From NCBI GenBank assembly GCA_018716365.1, contig DVKA01000205.1, positions 1 through 8,647 of the forward strand: a stretch of DNA of 8,647 nucleotides, read 5' to 3'. The position numbers were made by a program, and so were the translations under genes. Below are positions 7,468-8,647 of this stretch, piece after piece. Below the pieces are notes generated by a model. That model was given only the letters and a program-made list of their open reading frames with translations, was not told the DNA's origin and did no database searches. Position 1 is the first letter of the stretch. Every line of letters begins with the position of its first letter. This DNA is from Candidatus Caccocola faecipullorum (GTDB lineage Bacteria > Synergistota > Synergistia > Synergistales > Synergistaceae).

Positions 7468-7503
7468 ATGGCGGCGAAAAAATCATACCTTTTTCGCCGC
7501 CAT
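7468..7503. repeat. Perfect 14-base-pair inverted repeat (hairpin 1)
   Basis: ATGGCGGCGAAAAA (7468-7481) is the exact reverse complement of TTTTTCGCCGCCAT (7490-7503), with an eight-base loop at 7482-7489. The A/T tract lies next to the loop, not outside the stem, so this is not the layout of a normal intrinsic terminator. It could be an RNA structure or a protein-binding palindrome. Confidence 0.9.
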
Positions 7504-7543
7504 CGACACTTTTCCTAAACACTCATCTTAAGCATTAAACAAC

Positions 7544-7582
7544 AGCCAAAAGCACCCGTTTGGCTTCTGTATATTGTGCCAA
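7544..7582 (+). repeat. Two mutually exclusive stems sharing one arm
   Basis: AGCCAAA (7544-7550) pairs with TTTGGCT (7559-7565) through seven base pairs over an eight-base loop. The second arm can instead pair through TTGGC (7560-7564) with GCCAA (7578-7582). Only one can form at a time, as in attenuators and riboswitch expression platforms. No T run follows, and no known switch was recognised. Confidence 0.45.
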
Positions 7583-7610
7583 GCCTCCGTCTAAATGTCA
7601 ATCTCGAATA

Positions 7611-7638
7611 GGCGAAAAAGGTATAGGTTATTCGCCGC
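7611..7638. repeat. Related palindrome in opposite orientation (hairpin 2)
   Basis: GGCGAA (7611-7616) pairs with TTCGCC (7631-7636), with an internal A-A mismatch, two further pairs and an eight-base loop GGTATAGG. Over 28 bases it matches the reverse complement of hairpin 1 at 24 positions, including an exact 14-base block (7611-7624 with 7485-7498). It lies 39 bases upstream of the helicase start codon. Confidence 0.85.
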
Positions 7639-7676
7639 ACAGAGCGGACAGAACGTATAGAAAGGGGCGGCGGGCA

Positions 7677-8647
7677 GTGATAGACCTATTCGAGCACAAC
7701 CAGACTGCATACGATAAAGTCCGCGCCATGCTCGCTTCGCGCGGCAAAGCCGCCGTCGTCCACCCTACCGGAACGGGCAAATCCTTCATCGCCTTCAAGC
7801 TCGCGGAAGACAACCCATCTTCGCGCGTGCTTTGGCTCTCGCCCAGCGAATATATCTTCCGCACGCAGCTGGAGAACATTAAGTCCGTCTGCGGCTATGA
7901 GCCTCACAATGTAGAATTCCGTACCTACGCAAAACTCTTGCAGACGGTCACAGAAGAAATAAACGCGCTCAAGCCGGATTACATAATCCTTGACGAATTC
8001 CACCGTGTCGGAGCCGAAATGTGGGGCAAGGGTGTAGAGAGATTATTCTCCGCTTATCCAGATGTACCTGTTCTCGGTCTCAGTGCCACAAGCATCCGCT
8101 ACCTGGACAACCGCCGTGACATGGCGGACGAACTCTTCGAAGGCAACGTAGCCTCCGAAATGACATTAGGCGAAGCAGTAGTTAGAGGCATACTAACGCC
8201 TCCCGAATACGTTTTGTCCATCTATTCTTGCTCGAAAGACATAGAGAAATACCAGAACCGTATCCGCAGAGCAAAGACAAAAGCCACCAGAGACGAAGCG
8301 CAGAAAAAACTCGACGCCTTACGCCGTTCATTAGAAAACGCTGAAGGCTTAGATGCGGTATTCTCCAAACACGTAAAAGACAGGCACGGCAAATACATAG
8401 TCTTCTGCTCGAATGTCGAACATCTGCACGAAACAGAGGCTCACATACACGAATGGTTCAACGGAGTAGACAGTTCTCCCGTGATCTACAAAGCCTACTC
8501 TGAAGACACGGAATCCTCAAAAGCGTTCGACGCATTCAGGAAAGACAACTCTGAACACCTAAAGCTGTTGCTCTGTATCGACATGCTCAACGAAGGCATC
8601 CACGTAGACGGAGTATCGGGCGTCATACTTCTGCGTCCGACAATATC
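7677..8647 (+). CDS. Superfamily II DEAD/DEAH-type helicase, N-terminal part (runs off window)
   Basis: ATP-dependent nucleic-acid helicase or translocase; 323 codons are visible and the gene continues past the right edge. The start is GTG at 7677 with AAAGGGG (7661-7667) nine bases upstream. The N-terminus then reads (M)IDLFEHNQTAYDKV, as in relatives I recall. Walker A is HPTGTGKS (residues 29-36), Walker B is DEFH (106-109), and motif III is SAT (136-138). The start of the second RecA domain is seen as GKYIVFCSN, and a motif V-like stretch LLCIDMLNEGIHVDGVSGVI lies near the end. Similar proteins, often with C-terminal helicase-associated repeats, are frequent in mobile and accessory DNA of gut Firmicutes; this is recollection, not a search. 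Codon use changes: the visible part holds ten TTA, CTA or TCA codons, nine of them from 8043 onward, against none in long stretches of glyS and ppdK. The biological role is unknown. Confidence 0.9.
   Translation, partial: MIDLFEHNQTAYDKVRAMLASRGKAAVVHPTGTGKSFIAFKLAEDNPSSRVLWLSPSEYIFRTQLENIKSVCGYEPHNVEFRTYAKLLQTVTEEINALKPDYIILDEFHRVGAEMWGKGVERLFSAYPDVPVLGLSATSIRYLDNRRDMADELFEGNVASEMTLGEAVVRGILTPPEYVLSIYSCSKDIEKYQNRIRRAKTKATRDEAQKKLDALRRSLENAEGLDAVFSKHVKDRHGKYIVFCSNVEHLHETEAHIHEWFNGVDSSPVIYKAYSEDTESSKAFDAFRKDNSEHLKLLLCIDMLNEGIHVDGVSGVILLRPTI

Larger units (their letters stand above)
7330..7676. other. A+T-richer gene-free region with clustered palindromes
   Basis: No protein gene was recognised on either strand in these 347 bases. 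Contents, left to right: seven T directly after tRNA-Gly; two GTCCCTCA copies (7374-7381 and 7401-7408) bracketing an ACAGG/CCTGT stem; a six-pair hairpin AAGCCC-ACAAA-GGGCTT (7418-7434) with a poor T run that could be a weak terminator for the tRNA array; a 14-pair palindrome (7468-7503); overlapping stems at 7544-7582; a related palindrome at 7611-7638; and the helicase ribosome binding site at 7661-7667. It may be the helicase leader, the edge of an inserted element, or both. Confidence 0.55.

Noticed and set aside
7330..7676. CRISPR array
   Set aside because: Repeats here are two to four imperfect palindromic copies without regular spacing or spacers.

Overview
The window looks like a G+C-rich bacterial chromosome from a fermentative anaerobe. 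It has a two-subunit (alpha/beta) glycyl-tRNA synthetase, a pyruvate phosphate dikinase of the bacterial PEP-pyrovate cycle type, and coding DNA dominated by G/C third positions. A Synergistota or clostridia-like gut anaerobe would fit. That placement is inference from gene content and style only; no rRNA or other phylogenetic marker lies in the window.

Layout: (1) Positions 1-5494 carry a forward cluster: the 3' part of glyQ, glyS overlapping it by one base, and ppdK 80 bases further on with its own likely promoter and ribosome binding site. A strong intrinsic terminator closes the cluster at 5526-5559. (2) Positions 5560-5805 hold no recognisable gene. (3) On the minus strand, 6787-5867 encodes a PfkB-family sugar/nucleoside kinase that most resembles pseudouridine kinase, with a probable intrinsic terminator at 5834-5806. 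(4) A forward array of four tRNA genes, Val(TAC)-Asp(GTC)-Phe(GAA)-Gly(GCC), runs 6991-7329 and starts from a consensus promoter (TTGACA, 16 bases, TATAAT). All four genes encode their CCA end. (5) Positions 7330-7676 are A+T-richer, gene-free and full of inverted repeats, including two related hairpins in opposite orientation. (6) From 7677 to the right edge runs the N-terminal part of a superfamily II DEAD/DEAH-type helicase of the kind often seen in accessory and mobile DNA of gut anaerobes. Its codon use from about 8043 onward differs from that of glyS and ppdK.

How the parts fit: the left side is housekeeping. GlyQ and GlyS form the alpha2-beta2 enzyme that charges tRNA-Gly, and one tRNA-Gly gene lies a few kilobases downstream. 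Aminoacylation releases AMP and PPi, which PPDK can use with PEP to make ATP, pyruvate and phosphate, so the gene pairing is metabolically sensible (inference). The right side, from the end of the tRNA array onward, is the best candidate for acquired DNA: a tRNA 3' end, a composition change, clustered palindromes and an accessory helicase come together there. The window ends before any integrase or second boundary could be seen. I did not find a complete new system. The palindrome-rich leader with its helicase is the part most worth following.
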